Below, piece after piece: positions 48,131-56,777 of a stretch of DNA of 64,000 nt (positions are counted from its first letter, which is position 1; each line of letters opens with the position of its first letter). The stretch comes from an uncultured Cytophagales bacterium (lineage in GTDB: Bacteria; Bacteroidota; Bacteroidia; Cytophagales; Thermonemataceae), in contig CALLAC010000018.1 of NCBI GenBank assembly GCA_938002655.1, positions 1 to 64,000 on the forward strand. The letters are read 5' to 3'. Below the pieces are notes generated by a model. That model was not told where the DNA came from. It did not search any database and worked only from the letters and a program-made list of their open reading frames with translations. The translations under genes and the position numbers were made by a program.

Positions 48131-49675
48131 TTACACCCCCCAATTCTCTTTATCTAAGTCGCGGTAGTGAATGGCTTCGGCAAGGTGTTCTATAAGAATT
48201 TTTTCGCTTCCCGCAAGGTCGGCAATGGTGCGAGCTACCTTCAAGATTCTGTCATAGGCTCTTGCAGAAAGTCCCTTTTTTTCCATAGCGGCTTTGAGCA
48301 AAATTTTGCCTGATTCATCAATTACACAAATTTCCTTGACAAGTTGTGGAGGAATCATTGCATTGGAGTAAATATGCTTCATGCCGAGTTTTTCAAAGCG
48401 TTCGGTTTGCCTTTCACGAGCCTTGATAACCCTCTGACGAATAGTAGCACTGCTTTCTGTTTTGAGAGTAGAGCTTAATTCATCAAAGGAAACAGGAGTT
48501 ACTTCAACGTGTAGATCAATTCTATCCAAAAGCGGACCGCTTACTTTGTTGAGGTATTTTTGCACGCTACCTGGCGGGCAAATACATTCCTTTTCTGGAT
48601 GATTGTAATAGCCACAAGGACAAGGGTTCATAGCGGCAATAAGCATAAAATTGGCAGGAAACTCAATAGAAATCTTAGCTCTTGCAATGCTTACTTTTCG
48701 CTCTTCCAATGGCTGACGCATTACTTCCAGCACGGTTCGTTTAAATTCGGGCAGTTCGTCTAGAAATAAAACGCCATTGTGAGCCAAAGAAATTTCACCA
48801 GGTTGGGGGATAGCTCCGCCTCCTACAAGTGCTACATCACTGATAGTATGATGCGGGGAACGAAAAGGGCGTGTAGAAATTAGCGAAGCGTTGCTATCCA
48901 GTTTGCCTGCCACTGAATGAATTTTGGTAGTTTCAAGGGCTTCTTGAAGGGTAAGCGGCGGCAAAATGGTAGCTATACGTTTGGCAAGCATTGTTTTTCC
49001 TGCTCCAGGCGGACCTATCATAATTACATTGTGCCCTCCTGCGGCGGCTATTTCTAAAGCTCGCTTCATGCTTTCTTGCCCTTGTACATCGGCAAAATCT
49101 ACATCATATTTATCCAAATTTTCAGAAAAAATTTTGCGAGTATCTTTGCGTAAAGGCTCAATGCTCTTTACACCTGTGAGAAAATCAATAGCTTCTTGTA
49201 AATTTTCTATCCCAATGATATCCAAATTATTCACAATAGCGGCTTCGGAAGCATTTGCTTTAGGCAAAATAAACCCTTTGAAACCTTTTTTACGAGCTTC
49301 AACAGCAATCGGTAAAACTCCCTTGATAGGGCGTAACATACCATCTAAAGCCAATTCTCCCATAATGACGTATTGCTCTGCCTCTTGCGAAACTATCTGC
49401 TCGGAGGCAAGCAAAATACCAATGGCTATGGTGAGATCGTAGGCGGCACCTTCTTTACGAATATCAGCAGGAGCAAGATTGACCACAACTTTTTGGCGAG
49501 GGAAAAAGTAGCCAATGTATTTGAGTGCTGATTCTACCCTTTGAGCAGATTCTTTTACGGCACTATCGGGCAAACCTACCATAAAAAGCCCTTGTCCTTG
49601 TCCTACATTTATTTCTATGGTTATCGGAAAGGCACTTACTCCATATACAGCATATCCGTATACTTTGGCTAACAT
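48131..49675 (-). CDS. YifB-family Mg-chelatase-like AAA+ ATPase (ComM-type)
   Basis: A 514-residue protein with an N-terminal Lon-like fold (about 1-170), an AAA+ core with Walker A GPPGAGKTMLAKR, Walker B GVLFLDELPEF, a zinc-like Cys cluster (NPCPCGYYNHPEKECICPP), and a C-terminal Mg-chelatase lid (GLSARAYDRILKVARTIADL). The ComM type acts as a branch-migration helicase in integrating transformed DNA. It follows the small holin-like gene by 3 bases and forms an operon with it. Confidence 0.92.
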   Translation of the reverse strand: MLAKVYGYAVYGVSAFPITIEINVGQGQGLFMVGLPDSAVKESAQRVESALKYIGYFFPRQKVVVNLAPADIRKEGAAYDLTIAIGILLASEQIVSQEAEQYVIMGELALDGMLRPIKGVLPIAVEARKKGFKGFILPKANASEAAIVNNLDIIGIENLQEAIDFLTGVKSIEPLRKDTRKIFSENLDKYDVDFADVQGQESMKRALEIAAAGGHNVIMIGPPGAGKTMLAKRIATILPPLTLQEALETTKIHSVAGKLDSNASLISTRPFRSPHHTISDVALVGGGAIPQPGEISLAHNGVLFLDELPEFKRTVLEVMRQPLEERKVSIARAKISIEFPANFMLIAAMNPCPCGYYNHPEKECICPPGSVQKYLNKVSGPLLDRIDLHVEVTPVSFDELSSTLKTESSATIRQRVIKARERQTERFEKLGMKHIYSNAMIPPQLVKEICVIDESGKILLKAAMEKKGLSARAYDRILKVARTIADLAGSEKILIEHLAEAIHYRDLDKENWGV

Positions 49676-49678
49676 CAG

Positions 49679-50002
49679 TCAATGCTTTTTAGAAGTAAAA
49701 TAATCGGAAACTTTATCAAACATTTTCTTGCGAAAAGTAGGCAAAATACTAATCGTTAGTATCAGGATAAAAAGCAAGCCCACTACCAAAAAGCCCCCGA
49801 AATGGCTTTCTAAAATCTCGTTGAGAGCGTATGCCAAAGCAAAGCACAAGAAAAATAAGCCCGTCGAACCCAAAAAAAGCCAAAAAAGAGCAATAATGGC
49901 TCTGGTAAAAAGTTGATGCAACTCGTCTTGAAGGTGATTTTCTATGAGTTGCAAGCGTACTTCTATGTAACGGCGTAAGAGCTGGTAGAGGTTTTCAAAC
50001 AT
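49679..50002 (-). CDS. Small two-helix membrane protein, phage-holin-X/YqjE-like
   Basis: A 107-residue protein with an amphipathic N-terminal helix (LYQLLRRYIEVRLQLIENHL), two membrane helices (ALFWLFLGSTGLFFLCFALAY and GFLVVGLLFILILTISIL) and a basic tail. This is the layout of the Holin-X/YqjE group. Function is not known, and it is not evidence of a prophage. It begins the short operon with the YifB gene. Confidence 0.65.
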   Translation of the reverse strand: MFENLYQLLRRYIEVRLQLIENHLQDELHQLFTRAIIALFWLFLGSTGLFFLCFALAYALNEILESHFGGFLVVGLLFILILTISILPTFRKKMFDKVSDYFTSKKH

Positions 50003-50073
50003 TTTTGCCTTGCAGAATTGAAAGCTTAAAAATAATATTCTTTCTTGGAAAGAAAAAATCTGCTTGTATAAAA

Positions 50074-50223
50074 TCAGACGGATTTAGGTTTATTCATTCG
50101 GCATTTATCGCTACAATACTTAACTTGCTCCCAAACTTTTTCCCACTTTTTTCGCCATGTGAAAGGTCTGCCACAAGTTGTGCAAATTTTTTCGGGTAGG
50201 TATGGCTTTTTTACTTTTTTCAT
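50074..50223 (-). CDS. DUF2256 zinc-ribbon-like small protein
   Basis: A 49-residue gene: basic start [11 protein letters not shown], then [29 protein letters not shown]. The four cysteines (14, 17, 37, 41) form a CxxC...CxxxC zinc site, and the Trp/Lys pattern is the DUF2256 signature. These proteins often neighbour photolyase/cryptochrome genes; none is here. It lies between the holin-like gene and the IS remnant. Confidence 0.85.
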   Translation of the reverse strand: MKKVKKPYLPEKICTTCGRPFTWRKKWEKVWEQVKYCSDKCRMNKPKSV

Positions 50224-50336
50224 AAAATTATTACTTTCTTACTAACTCAACATGACCGCCAACTTGTGAAGTAGCAGAGATATTGGCGGCGTGCAATTTA
50301 ACAAAATTAAGAAAGATTTCATCATTAAGAAAATCA

Positions 50337-50780
50337 TTAGCTTTTTTTGAGAGGTATAAAAAAATACTTACAGCATATTTCAGCTCTCTGAATGGCTTTA
50401 AGGTCAGTAGTAAAAAAATTAGGGTTTTTGAATAGGAATTTGTACTTTTTCAAGAGGATATGAGCGGCTATCAAACAAGTAAAGGCGATATTGACGGCAT
50501 TAGTGAGTTGATTTCGTTGGTAGTTTTTGAAAGTAGAAAGTCCAAAAAATTGTTTAGCCTTTCTAGAATCGAACTCTATTTGGAAGCGGAGGGCGTAGTA
50601 TTGGATAATCAGCAAAGGGTCTAATGTCAGGTCACTAGTAAAGAGTTTCGCACTGAAATCAAACAGAAAATTCCAAAACAGCAAGACCCGTATCAAAGTC
50701 CAAGACAATGGCTCCCGAGCATAAAATCGCTCTATGGTACGGGTGGATAGCTATGGCTCTTGTGCTTTACAGGAACACAT
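50337..50780 (-). pseudogene. IS4-family transposase remnant, internally deleted and with a TAG
   Basis: The frame starts at ATG 50780 (MCSCKAQEP), meets TAG at 50751-50753, then continues LSTRTIERFYAREPLSW, typical of a transposase N-terminal helix. It passes straight into SAKLFTSDLTLDPLLIIQYY and the C-terminal catalytic motif. The YREK pattern Y-x2-R-x3-E-x6-K is exact in YALRFQIEFDSRKAK. The two Asp-bearing segments of the DDE core that should lie between are absent, so it cannot be active. Confidence 0.75.
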
Positions 50781-50873
50781 AAACGAAATATGCTTGTAGT
50801 TATCTTGGATAATTTTGCTATATTTGCAACAGAAACTTCTGTTTGTAAAACCAAGAGGATTTCTAACAAATTT

Positions 50874-50920
50874 GGCATTTTTTTAGGTTAATCATGAGAA
50901 AATTCTCCTAAATAAATGCC
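50874..50920. repeat. Long imperfect hairpin inside the IS remnant
   Basis: ggcatttttttagg (50874-50887) and cctaaataaatgcc (50907-50920) pair over 14 bases with one mismatch. It lies upstream of the transposase remnant. Such hairpins often shield IS transposases from outside transcription. Confidence 0.5.
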
Positions 50921-51010
50921 ATTTTTTTAATTTATCAAACACCTCAATGGGCGGTCATGTTCATACGATGAAAAATAAAAACGTAGATACAATTTCTCAA
51001 AAATAACGAC

Positions 51011-52006
51011 ATGCAAATCGTAGAAAGTTTTTCAGAATTAGGCAAATATATTTCTCAAATACCTGCCGAAGTAAAACTAAAAGTACATTTACACAATACT
51101 TGGTTTTCAATTGAAAATATTGAAAAAGCACTCAAAGGTATTGAAATTTATTTGCAAAAAGAAAACTTGCAAAAATGGTTAGCTCCTTATCGGGATAGAT
51201 TTCCTATTCAGAACCCCAAAAAAGTAGCTGTAATAATGGCAGGAAATATTCCTTTGGTAGGGTTTCACGATTTTTTGAGTGTGTTAGTTTCAGGGCATAT
51301 ATTGCTAGCTCGTATGAGCAGTGATGATAAAATTTTGTTGCCCTATCTTGCCCAAAAACTTTTAGAAATTCAGCCCGAATTGGCTCAGAAGCTATTTTTC
51401 GTAGAAAAAGTAAACGATGCAGATGCTATCATAGCCACAGGAAGCGATAATACCGCCCTGCATTTTGAATACTACTTTCGTAACAAACCGCATCTTATTC
51501 GTAAAAATCGAGTAAGTGTAGCTATACTCAACGGAAAAGAAAGTAAACAGGACTTAGTAGGTTTGGGTAATGATATTTTTACGCATTTTGGATTAGGTTG
51601 CAGAAATGTTGCTAAACTTTTTGTACCTACTGGTTATGACTTTTCGAACTTTTTTCAAGCTATAGAAGAATTTGCTTCAGTAAAAAATCATCACAAATAT
51701 TTCAATAACTACGAGTACAACAAAGCTATTTATCTGCTTCGCCCTGTAAAACATTTAGATAATGGTTTTTTGTTGCTTTCGCAAAGCGAAGAAATAGCTT
51801 CTCCTGTGGCTTGTTTGTATTATGATTTTTATGCTAATGAGCAGGAATTAGAGCAAAAGTTGAATTTGCATAAGCACAAAATTCAATGTATCGTTTCGCA
51901 AAATGCTTGGTGGATAGGAAGCATTCCATTTGGCAAGGCTCAATATCCCGAACTTTGGGATTATGCCGATGGTGTAAATACTTTGGAATTTTTACTCAAT
52001 CTTTAA
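51011..52006 (+). CDS. LuxC-like acyl-CoA reductase
   Basis: A 331-residue protein of the aldehyde-dehydrogenase-like LuxC family common in Bacteroidota. It has PKKVAVIMAGNIPLVGFHDFLSVLVSGH, IIATGSDNTALHFEYYF, and the nucleophile Cys in HFGLGCRNVAKLFVP. It likely reduces fatty acyl-CoA or acyl-ACP to aldehyde; the partner and product are unknown. No lux or ferredoxin genes are adjacent. It starts 50 bases after the IS remnant and overlaps the convergent DUF3822 gene by 4 bases. Confidence 0.82.
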   Translation: MQIVESFSELGKYISQIPAEVKLKVHLHNTWFSIENIEKALKGIEIYLQKENLQKWLAPYRDRFPIQNPKKVAVIMAGNIPLVGFHDFLSVLVSGHILLARMSSDDKILLPYLAQKLLEIQPELAQKLFFVEKVNDADAIIATGSDNTALHFEYYFRNKPHLIRKNRVSVAILNGKESKQDLVGLGNDIFTHFGLGCRNVAKLFVPTGYDFSNFFQAIEEFASVKNHHKYFNNYEYNKAIYLLRPVKHLDNGFLLLSQSEEIASPVACLYYDFYANEQELEQKLNLHKHKIQCIVSQNAWWIGSIPFGKAQYPELWDYADGVNTLEFLLNL

Positions 52007-52887
52007 GCATTAAGGCAATGATATGCGTTGTATAAATCAAAATAGCGATGATCGATTACCTCGTCAAAAACATGGCTAAAAGATAAACTTGCAGGTTTTT
52101 TACCAAATTCTACATTCAGCACATATTTTTGAAGTAAATTGTAAATACCTGAATCTTTACTAATTTCTCCGTATAATTTCACTTGGCAAGTTTCTGCATC
52201 AAGTTGTAATTCATCTATGGCAAACAGAATAAAATATACAAAATCTTGAGGGCTTTGATAATAGTAACGATTGTGTAAAAGCAAATTATCATTTTGCAAA
52301 ATAGTCATGTTCATGTATTTGCTTTCAACGTAAACAAATATATTATTTCCTTCATGATTTTCTTGTAGAGCTCCTTCTAAAAAAGCATCAGATTGATGCA
52401 AAACTTTAATTTCTTTGTTTGGATAGGCTTTTCTTGACCAATCAACAAACTCTGTTTCTATACGAAAGATGCTGTGATATTTACGTTTACTATGGAAAAA
52501 ACTTCTTATCTCTGTATTATCCAAATTATTAGGGTAGAGTTCGAGGTAAGTGTGCAGAAGCATTGCATCAAAAAAATCATCAGGAATGAGAGCAAAACAG
52601 CCATTACGAGCTATCAAGATGATATCTTTCCAATACCCTGCTCGCAATACCAAATGGTTTTCTAAAATAGCATTGAGTTGTGCTACAACATCAGAGCGAG
52701 TATTTGCACCTGAGAATCGATAGTCTTCTAAAAGCATGCACTTTTTTTGTGTCTCATCAATAACTACTACTCGCAGGTTTTTATCTTCTACGGAAAGCAA
52801 TAATCCATATTGGCTTAATCGATTGATGTCCAAGGAAGGGTCATTGATACGGTGAGTAATCCTGATTTTTTTGCTGACGTCCTGCAT
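52003..52887 (-). CDS. DUF3822 family protein
   Basis: A 294-residue protein of the DUF3822 type, with an actin/ASKHA-like ribosomal-methylase-neighbour fold as known for the family. It has LLLSVEDKNLRVVVIDE, FALIPDDFFD, VLHQSDAFLEGAL, and QVKLYGEISKDSGIY. Function is unknown. In many Bacteroidota it lies beside the rsmD methylase, which is absent from this window. I chose ATG 52887 (MQDVSKKIRITH) because the upstream in-frame part is unlike the family. Confidence 0.7.
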   Translation of the reverse strand: MQDVSKKIRITHRINDPSLDINRLSQYGLLLSVEDKNLRVVVIDETQKKCMLLEDYRFSGANTRSDVVAQLNAILENHLVLRAGYWKDIILIARNGCFALIPDDFFDAMLLHTYLELYPNNLDNTEIRSFFHSKRKYHSIFRIETEFVDWSRKAYPNKEIKVLHQSDAFLEGALQENHEGNNIFVYVESKYMNMTILQNDNLLLHNRYYYQSPQDFVYFILFAIDELQLDAETCQVKLYGEISKDSGIYNLLQKYVLNVEFGKKPASLSFSHVFDEVIDHRYFDLYNAYHCLNA

Positions 52888-52990
52888 TAAATAAAATTTT
52901 GAGAAATTTTCAGAATAGCTAAAACTTCTAACAAGCAAAAAAATAAAATATTTTTCAAAATTCAAACATTTGGAATAAAATTTTTGGTAG

Positions 52991-53055
52991 TATTCAACAA
53001 GTAAGGTTTTTTGAAAGTTGAGCAAAAACCTATGAGGTTTTCAAAAACCTCATAG
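52991..53055. repeat. Dispersed repeat pair, copy B, ending in a hairpin that follows gdh
   Basis: 52991-53006 and 53014-53031 repeat the two blocks of 28679-28694 and 28751-28768. They merge into a hairpin, ctatgaggttt (53030-53040) and aaacctcatag (53045-53055). On the minus strand this hairpin lies 22 bases after the glutamate dehydrogenase stop and is followed by gtttttg, so it probably ends that message. Confidence 0.6.
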
Positions 53056-53076
53056 ATTAGAGAGTGCTCGGTAATT

Positions 53077-54501
53077 TTACGGGAAAATACCCATTAGCTG
53101 ATAGCTTAAAGCAATTTTTTTGATAGCGATATAAAAAGCGGCAGTACGCAAATCACCAAGTTCGGGTTTCTGCTTCAAGGCTTCACGAATTTCCTGATAA
53201 GAGCCTATCATGGTATCTTCTAAGCCAGAGCGTACAATATCTTCTTCATCTGAGCCCTGTACAATTTTGCTTCTTTCTTCATGGGAAAGATGCTTTCCTG
53301 TTAAGGCTTCTAAAGTATCTACAATTTTGCTATAACTTTTTTCTTCGGCACGCTTGCCCATACGTCCAAAACGCACATTGGAGAGATTTTTGAGCCACTC
53401 GAAGTATGAAACTGTAACACCTCCTGCATTCAAGAATAAATCAGGAATAATTACAATTCCTTTTTTGAGTAGAATTTCTTCGGCAAGCATTGTAATGGGT
53501 CCGTTAGCCGCTTCTGCTATCACTTTTGCTTTGATTCTATCGGCATTATCTTTGGTAATTTGATTTTCTAGGGCGGCAGGGATAAGAATATCACAAGGCA
53601 ATTCAAGCATCGAAATCGAATTTTCGATGTTTTGAGCACCAGGAAAATTCAGAATAGATTTGTTTTCTTTGCGATGCTTGAATACAGCTTCTACATCCAA
53701 GCCATTTTCATTATAGATACCACCTTCATATTCGGCAATACCAATAATTTTTGCTCCGGCTTCGTATAAAAATTTAGCCGAATGGTAACCTACATTCCCA
53801 AAACCCTGAATAATAATCTTTTTACCTTCTACACCGGTTGTGAGGCCAATTTTACTTACATCGTCTTCGTATTTCAAGAATTCTCTGATGCCATAAAATA
53901 CACCTAATCCTGTGGCTTCTGTGCGTCCTCGAATTCCCCCAATACCTATGGGCTTACCCGTAACACATCCTTGTGCATCGGTATCTCCGAATTTGAATGT
54001 CATATAGGTATCAGCTATCCAGCCCATTTCTCTGCCACTTGTACCGTAGTCTGGAGCAGGGACATCCACTGCGGGACCGATTAGGTTTTTTTTGATAAGT
54101 TCAGCGGCAAATCTACGAGTAACTTTTTCTAAGACTTTTTCAGAAACTTGACGAGGGTCTATTTTTACACCACCTTTTGCTCCTCCAAAAGGAACATTCA
54201 CTACGGCACACTTGAAAGTCATTAGTGTGGCAAGGGCTTTTACTTCGTCTTCTGACACTTCGGGGCTGTAACGAATGCCTCCTTTGGTGGGGAGTTTGTG
54301 CAGGCTATGCTGAACGCGTATGCCCTCGATGTTGTGAATTTCACCGTCAATTTCTACAGGGAAATATACTTTGTAAACGCTATTACAATTTCTAATTCTC
54401 TCTAAAAGTCCTTTGGGTAGTCCTGTGTGTTTAGCGGCTTTATCATAGTAATACATTACAGTATCTAAAAATTTTTTACCTTCTTCTAGATAATTGCTCA
54501 T
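53077..54501 (-). CDS. Glu/Leu/Phe/Val dehydrogenase (glutamate dehydrogenase)
   Basis: A 474-residue dehydrogenase. It has KGGIRYSPEVSEDEVKALA, the catalytic Lys in VPFGGAKGGVKIDP, the Asp in VPAPDYGTSGREMGW, and a Rossmann NAD site IIIQGFGNVGYHS. It interconverts glutamate and 2-oxoglutarate. The fold and length fit GDH better than leucine dehydrogenase (about 350). Cofactor preference is not settled. It stands alone and is followed by the hairpin at 53030-53055. Confidence 0.92.
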   Translation of the reverse strand: MSNYLEEGKKFLDTVMYYYDKAAKHTGLPKGLLERIRNCNSVYKVYFPVEIDGEIHNIEGIRVQHSLHKLPTKGGIRYSPEVSEDEVKALATLMTFKCAVVNVPFGGAKGGVKIDPRQVSEKVLEKVTRRFAAELIKKNLIGPAVDVPAPDYGTSGREMGWIADTYMTFKFGDTDAQGCVTGKPIGIGGIRGRTEATGLGVFYGIREFLKYEDDVSKIGLTTGVEGKKIIIQGFGNVGYHSAKFLYEAGAKIIGIAEYEGGIYNENGLDVEAVFKHRKENKSILNFPGAQNIENSISMLELPCDILIPAALENQITKDNADRIKAKVIAEAANGPITMLAEEILLKKGIVIIPDLFLNAGGVTVSYFEWLKNLSNVRFGRMGKRAEEKSYSKIVDTLEALTGKHLSHEERSKIVQGSDEEDIVRSGLEDTMIGSYQEIREALKQKPELGDLRTAAFYIAIKKIALSYQLMGIFP

Positions 54502-54613
54502 AATTTTGCAGATTTTAAGGTTAGGATATTGTTTTTTTTCGCATGCTAATTTCTGTTTTTTCTAAAAAAAATCATAAAAATTCTTAAAAAAATTTTATTT
54601 TTTACTTTGCTAT

Positions 54614-55144
54614 TCAATCAAATACTTTGTTGATAGCATGAATGAAACCATTTTTAGCAGGAATATCTGCTGCTACGACTTGGGCTTGGCCAATAGTAAT
54701 TTTATCACCTTCTACCTTTGCTCGGAGTTTTTTTCCGTCCAGAGTAGTTATTTCAGGGGTATTTTGAAGCGTTTTTACATCAAATTTACCCTTGATGATA
54801 TGCCTTTTGATAAATGCTCCTCCTTGCGAAATGAATTTGTTCATTTTAGCTTCACCTAAACTTTCAATCGCTTTGTTGTTAGGAGCAAGTACGGTATATT
54901 CGCCTTCGGTGAGCATTTTTGAAAACTCTGTATTGAGATAAGAAGCAAACATTGAAAAGTTTTCGCCTGTATTCAGAATATCGGTGATGGTAGGTGCTTC
55001 TTTCATATCGGCTATGGGTTTCTGCTCCTGAATAGCTCTGGTGCTATCTTGCAGATTTTCTGTTGGCGTTTTCTGCGAACTTTGCTTGCTATCGCAAGCC
55101 CAAAATAACATAATAGAAGCAATCAGAGAAAGTTTTTTGAACAT
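54614..55144 (-). CDS. Fasciclin-domain lipoprotein
   Basis: A 176-residue exported protein: lipoprotein signal (LIASIMLFWAC, Cys about 17), a Ser/Thr/Gln-rich linker, then one fasciclin domain (about 50-175) with EGEYTVLAPNNKAIESL, FIKRHIIKGKFD, and VVAADIPAKNGFIHAINKVF. Fasciclin domains act in adhesion and surface contacts. It is a single gene. Confidence 0.87.
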   Translation of the reverse strand: MFKKLSLIASIMLFWACDSKQSSQKTPTENLQDSTRAIQEQKPIADMKEAPTITDILNTGENFSMFASYLNTEFSKMLTEGEYTVLAPNNKAIESLGEAKMNKFISQGGAFIKRHIIKGKFDVKTLQNTPEITTLDGKKLRAKVEGDKITIGQAQVVAADIPAKNGFIHAINKVFD

Positions 55145-55278
55145 ATGCTATAAGATTAAATTTGAGAAACAACGTGCAAAGGTGCAAAAAAATTCATTTC
55201 TTCGAAAAACCTTTGTAGGATTTTTGATATTAATTTGACATTTTGCCCTGAAAAAATTTTCTTTGCAAAAAAACTATT

Positions 55279-55935
55279 ATGTCTGTTCATAGAGAAGGTT
55301 TCAAAACAATATTTTTAGTTCTTTTCGTTTCTACCATTTTGTATTTGGGAGCAGTTGGGCTTTTTCCTGAAAATAGACTTATACAAAACATTATTTTAAG
55401 TATTTGCTTGGTAATTTTTGTAATTGTTTTACAATTTTTTAGAAATCCTACAAGGCATATCGAGCAAAACCCTGCTCATATTCTCGCTCCTGCTGATGGC
55501 AAAATAGTGGCTATCGAGGAAGTATTGGAGAGCGAATTTTTACAAAGGCATTGTCGGCAGATTTCTATTTTTATGTCGCCTTTCAATGTACATATCAATC
55601 GCAATCCTGTTTCAGGCGAAATATGCTATTTTAAGTATCATAAGGGGAAATACTTAGTAGCTTGGCATCCTAAGTCTAGTACCGAAAACGAAAGAACAAC
55701 GATCGCTGTACGCACTCCCGAAGGCAAAGAAGTGCTGTTTAGACAAATTGCAGGGGCTTTGGCAAAACGCATTGTTTGGTATGTAAAAGAAGGTCAGAAA
55801 GTACAACAAGGCGATGAATTTGGTTTCATTAAATTTGGCTCAAGGGTTGATATTTTTATTCCTCTTGAAGCAAAAGTAGTAGTAAAAATTGGTGAAAAAA
55901 GTATAGGCGGCAAGACAATTTTAGCTACTTGGTAA
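55279..55935 (+). CDS. psd: Phosphatidylserine decarboxylase (short type)
   Basis: A 218-residue Psd of the short class. It has two N-terminal membrane helices (about 8-58), ILAPADGKIVAIEEV, FMSPFNVHINRNPVSG, and a C-terminal FIKFGSRVDIFIP. Self-cleavage at the Ser of GSR yields the pyruvoyl group. It makes phosphatidylethanolamine in the inner membrane. pssA is not adjacent. A possible promoter is TTTG 55234-55237 with TTTCTTTG 55258-55265. Its stop codon directly abuts the stop of the convergent lipase gene. Confidence 0.93.
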   Translation: MSVHREGFKTIFLVLFVSTILYLGAVGLFPENRLIQNIILSICLVIFVIVLQFFRNPTRHIEQNPAHILAPADGKIVAIEEVLESEFLQRHCRQISIFMSPFNVHINRNPVSGEICYFKYHKGKYLVAWHPKSSTENERTTIAVRTPEGKEVLFRQIAGALAKRIVWYVKEGQKVQQGDEFGFIKFGSRVDIFIPLEAKVVVKIGEKSIGGKTILATW

Positions 55936-56739
55936 CTATGTAATTATTCGGCAGTATTTTTTCAACCTTTCCAGATAAGCTTGTATGGAATGAGCTTGTA
56001 AGCTATCTGTGGAGTAATCCCAGAGCAGGTCCATAATTGTTGTAAAGGTATTTTCAGCGGTTTCAAAAATATTCTTAAAATACTCAATTTCAAAAAGGCC
56101 ATCTGCTTTTAGTCTAACCCCTATGCCCGAATGATATAAATTAGGTGGGTTTTTCACTATGTTGTCTTCTTCCGTATAAAGCCGAAAAGTTTGCTTACGC
56201 AATACATTGTCGTAACTGGAAGCGAAAAGTAAATCGCCTACTTTGGGTTGCCCGAAGGTATAAACGCCTTGTATAGAAAATTTTTCATCAAAAAGCCTAC
56301 GAGCTGTGAGCTGTGCCAAAGCTCCCCCTTGACTGTGCCCTGTAAGCCAAATTCTTTGAGTAGATTTATAATGAGATCGAATTTGATCTAGTAATTGCTT
56401 CCAAACTATTTGGGTTGCTTCCCAAAAACCTTGTCGTACCTTGCCTATGCCATAGGTAAACGAGCGATTGTCTATGTTGTTCAGCCAATCTTCTAGGCTA
56501 TTTTCTTCTGTACCACGAAAAACAATGAGGAAAGTATCTTCATTAGTTGCTACGAAAACATTCGTATCATATCCTTTGTCTTTTCCTTCATGTACAAAGA
56601 TAAAATAGCCATATCCTAGTGCTTGCAGATCATTTTGTAAGCCATTTTCGTCTGTTCGGTATGCCCAAGCCGAAAGTTGTGCCAAATGGAGAGCATTCTG
56701 CAACTCAAAATCATTAGCGTTGTATAAAAGAGGTAGCAT
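55936..56739 (-). CDS. Lipase class 3 family protein
   Basis: A 267-residue alpha/beta hydrolase with the nucleophile elbow GHSQGGALAQ in WLTGHSQGGAL, preceded by FLIVFRGTEENSLEDWLNN (oxyanion region). A catalytic Asp in TEEDNIVKNPP and a late His (LYHSGIGVRL) complete the triad. There is no obvious signal peptide. Substrate is unknown. It is convergent with psd at zero distance. The ABC ATPase gene lies 38 bases upstream on the same strand. Confidence 0.85.
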   Translation of the reverse strand: MLPLLYNANDFELQNALHLAQLSAWAYRTDENGLQNDLQALGYGYFIFVHEGKDKGYDTNVFVATNEDTFLIVFRGTEENSLEDWLNNIDNRSFTYGIGKVRQGFWEATQIVWKQLLDQIRSHYKSTQRIWLTGHSQGGALAQLTARRLFDEKFSIQGVYTFGQPKVGDLLFASSYDNVLRKQTFRLYTEEDNIVKNPPNLYHSGIGVRLKADGLFEIEYFKNIFETAENTFTTIMDLLWDYSTDSLQAHSIQAYLERLKKYCRIIT

Positions 56740-56777
56740 AACTCAAAAAATTCCATTTGAATATGTAAGCTTAAAAT

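Larger units (their letters stand above)
50249..50961. mobile_element. Decayed IS4-type element with intact 12-base terminal inverted repeats
   Basis: aacatgaccgcc at 50249-50260 and its exact complement ggcggtcatgtt at 50950-50961 enclose 713 bases with a broken transposase on the minus strand. Full-size IS4-group elements carry a transposase of about 350-450 residues, so roughly half is missing. No target duplication was found next to the ends. Confidence 0.7.

Noticed and set aside
49679-50002. A prophage marker (holin-like protein)
   Set aside because: No phage genes are nearby. The two-helix Holin-X/YqjE layout is common in ordinary chromosomal operons, here with YifB.
46103-50753. Use of TAG as a sense (Trp) codon, suggested by TAGs in the DUF2490 gene and the transposase remnant
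   Set aside because: Several intact genes end with TAG (7230, 8552, 35671), and Trp is TGG throughout katG and secA. The two cases are better explained as pseudogenes.
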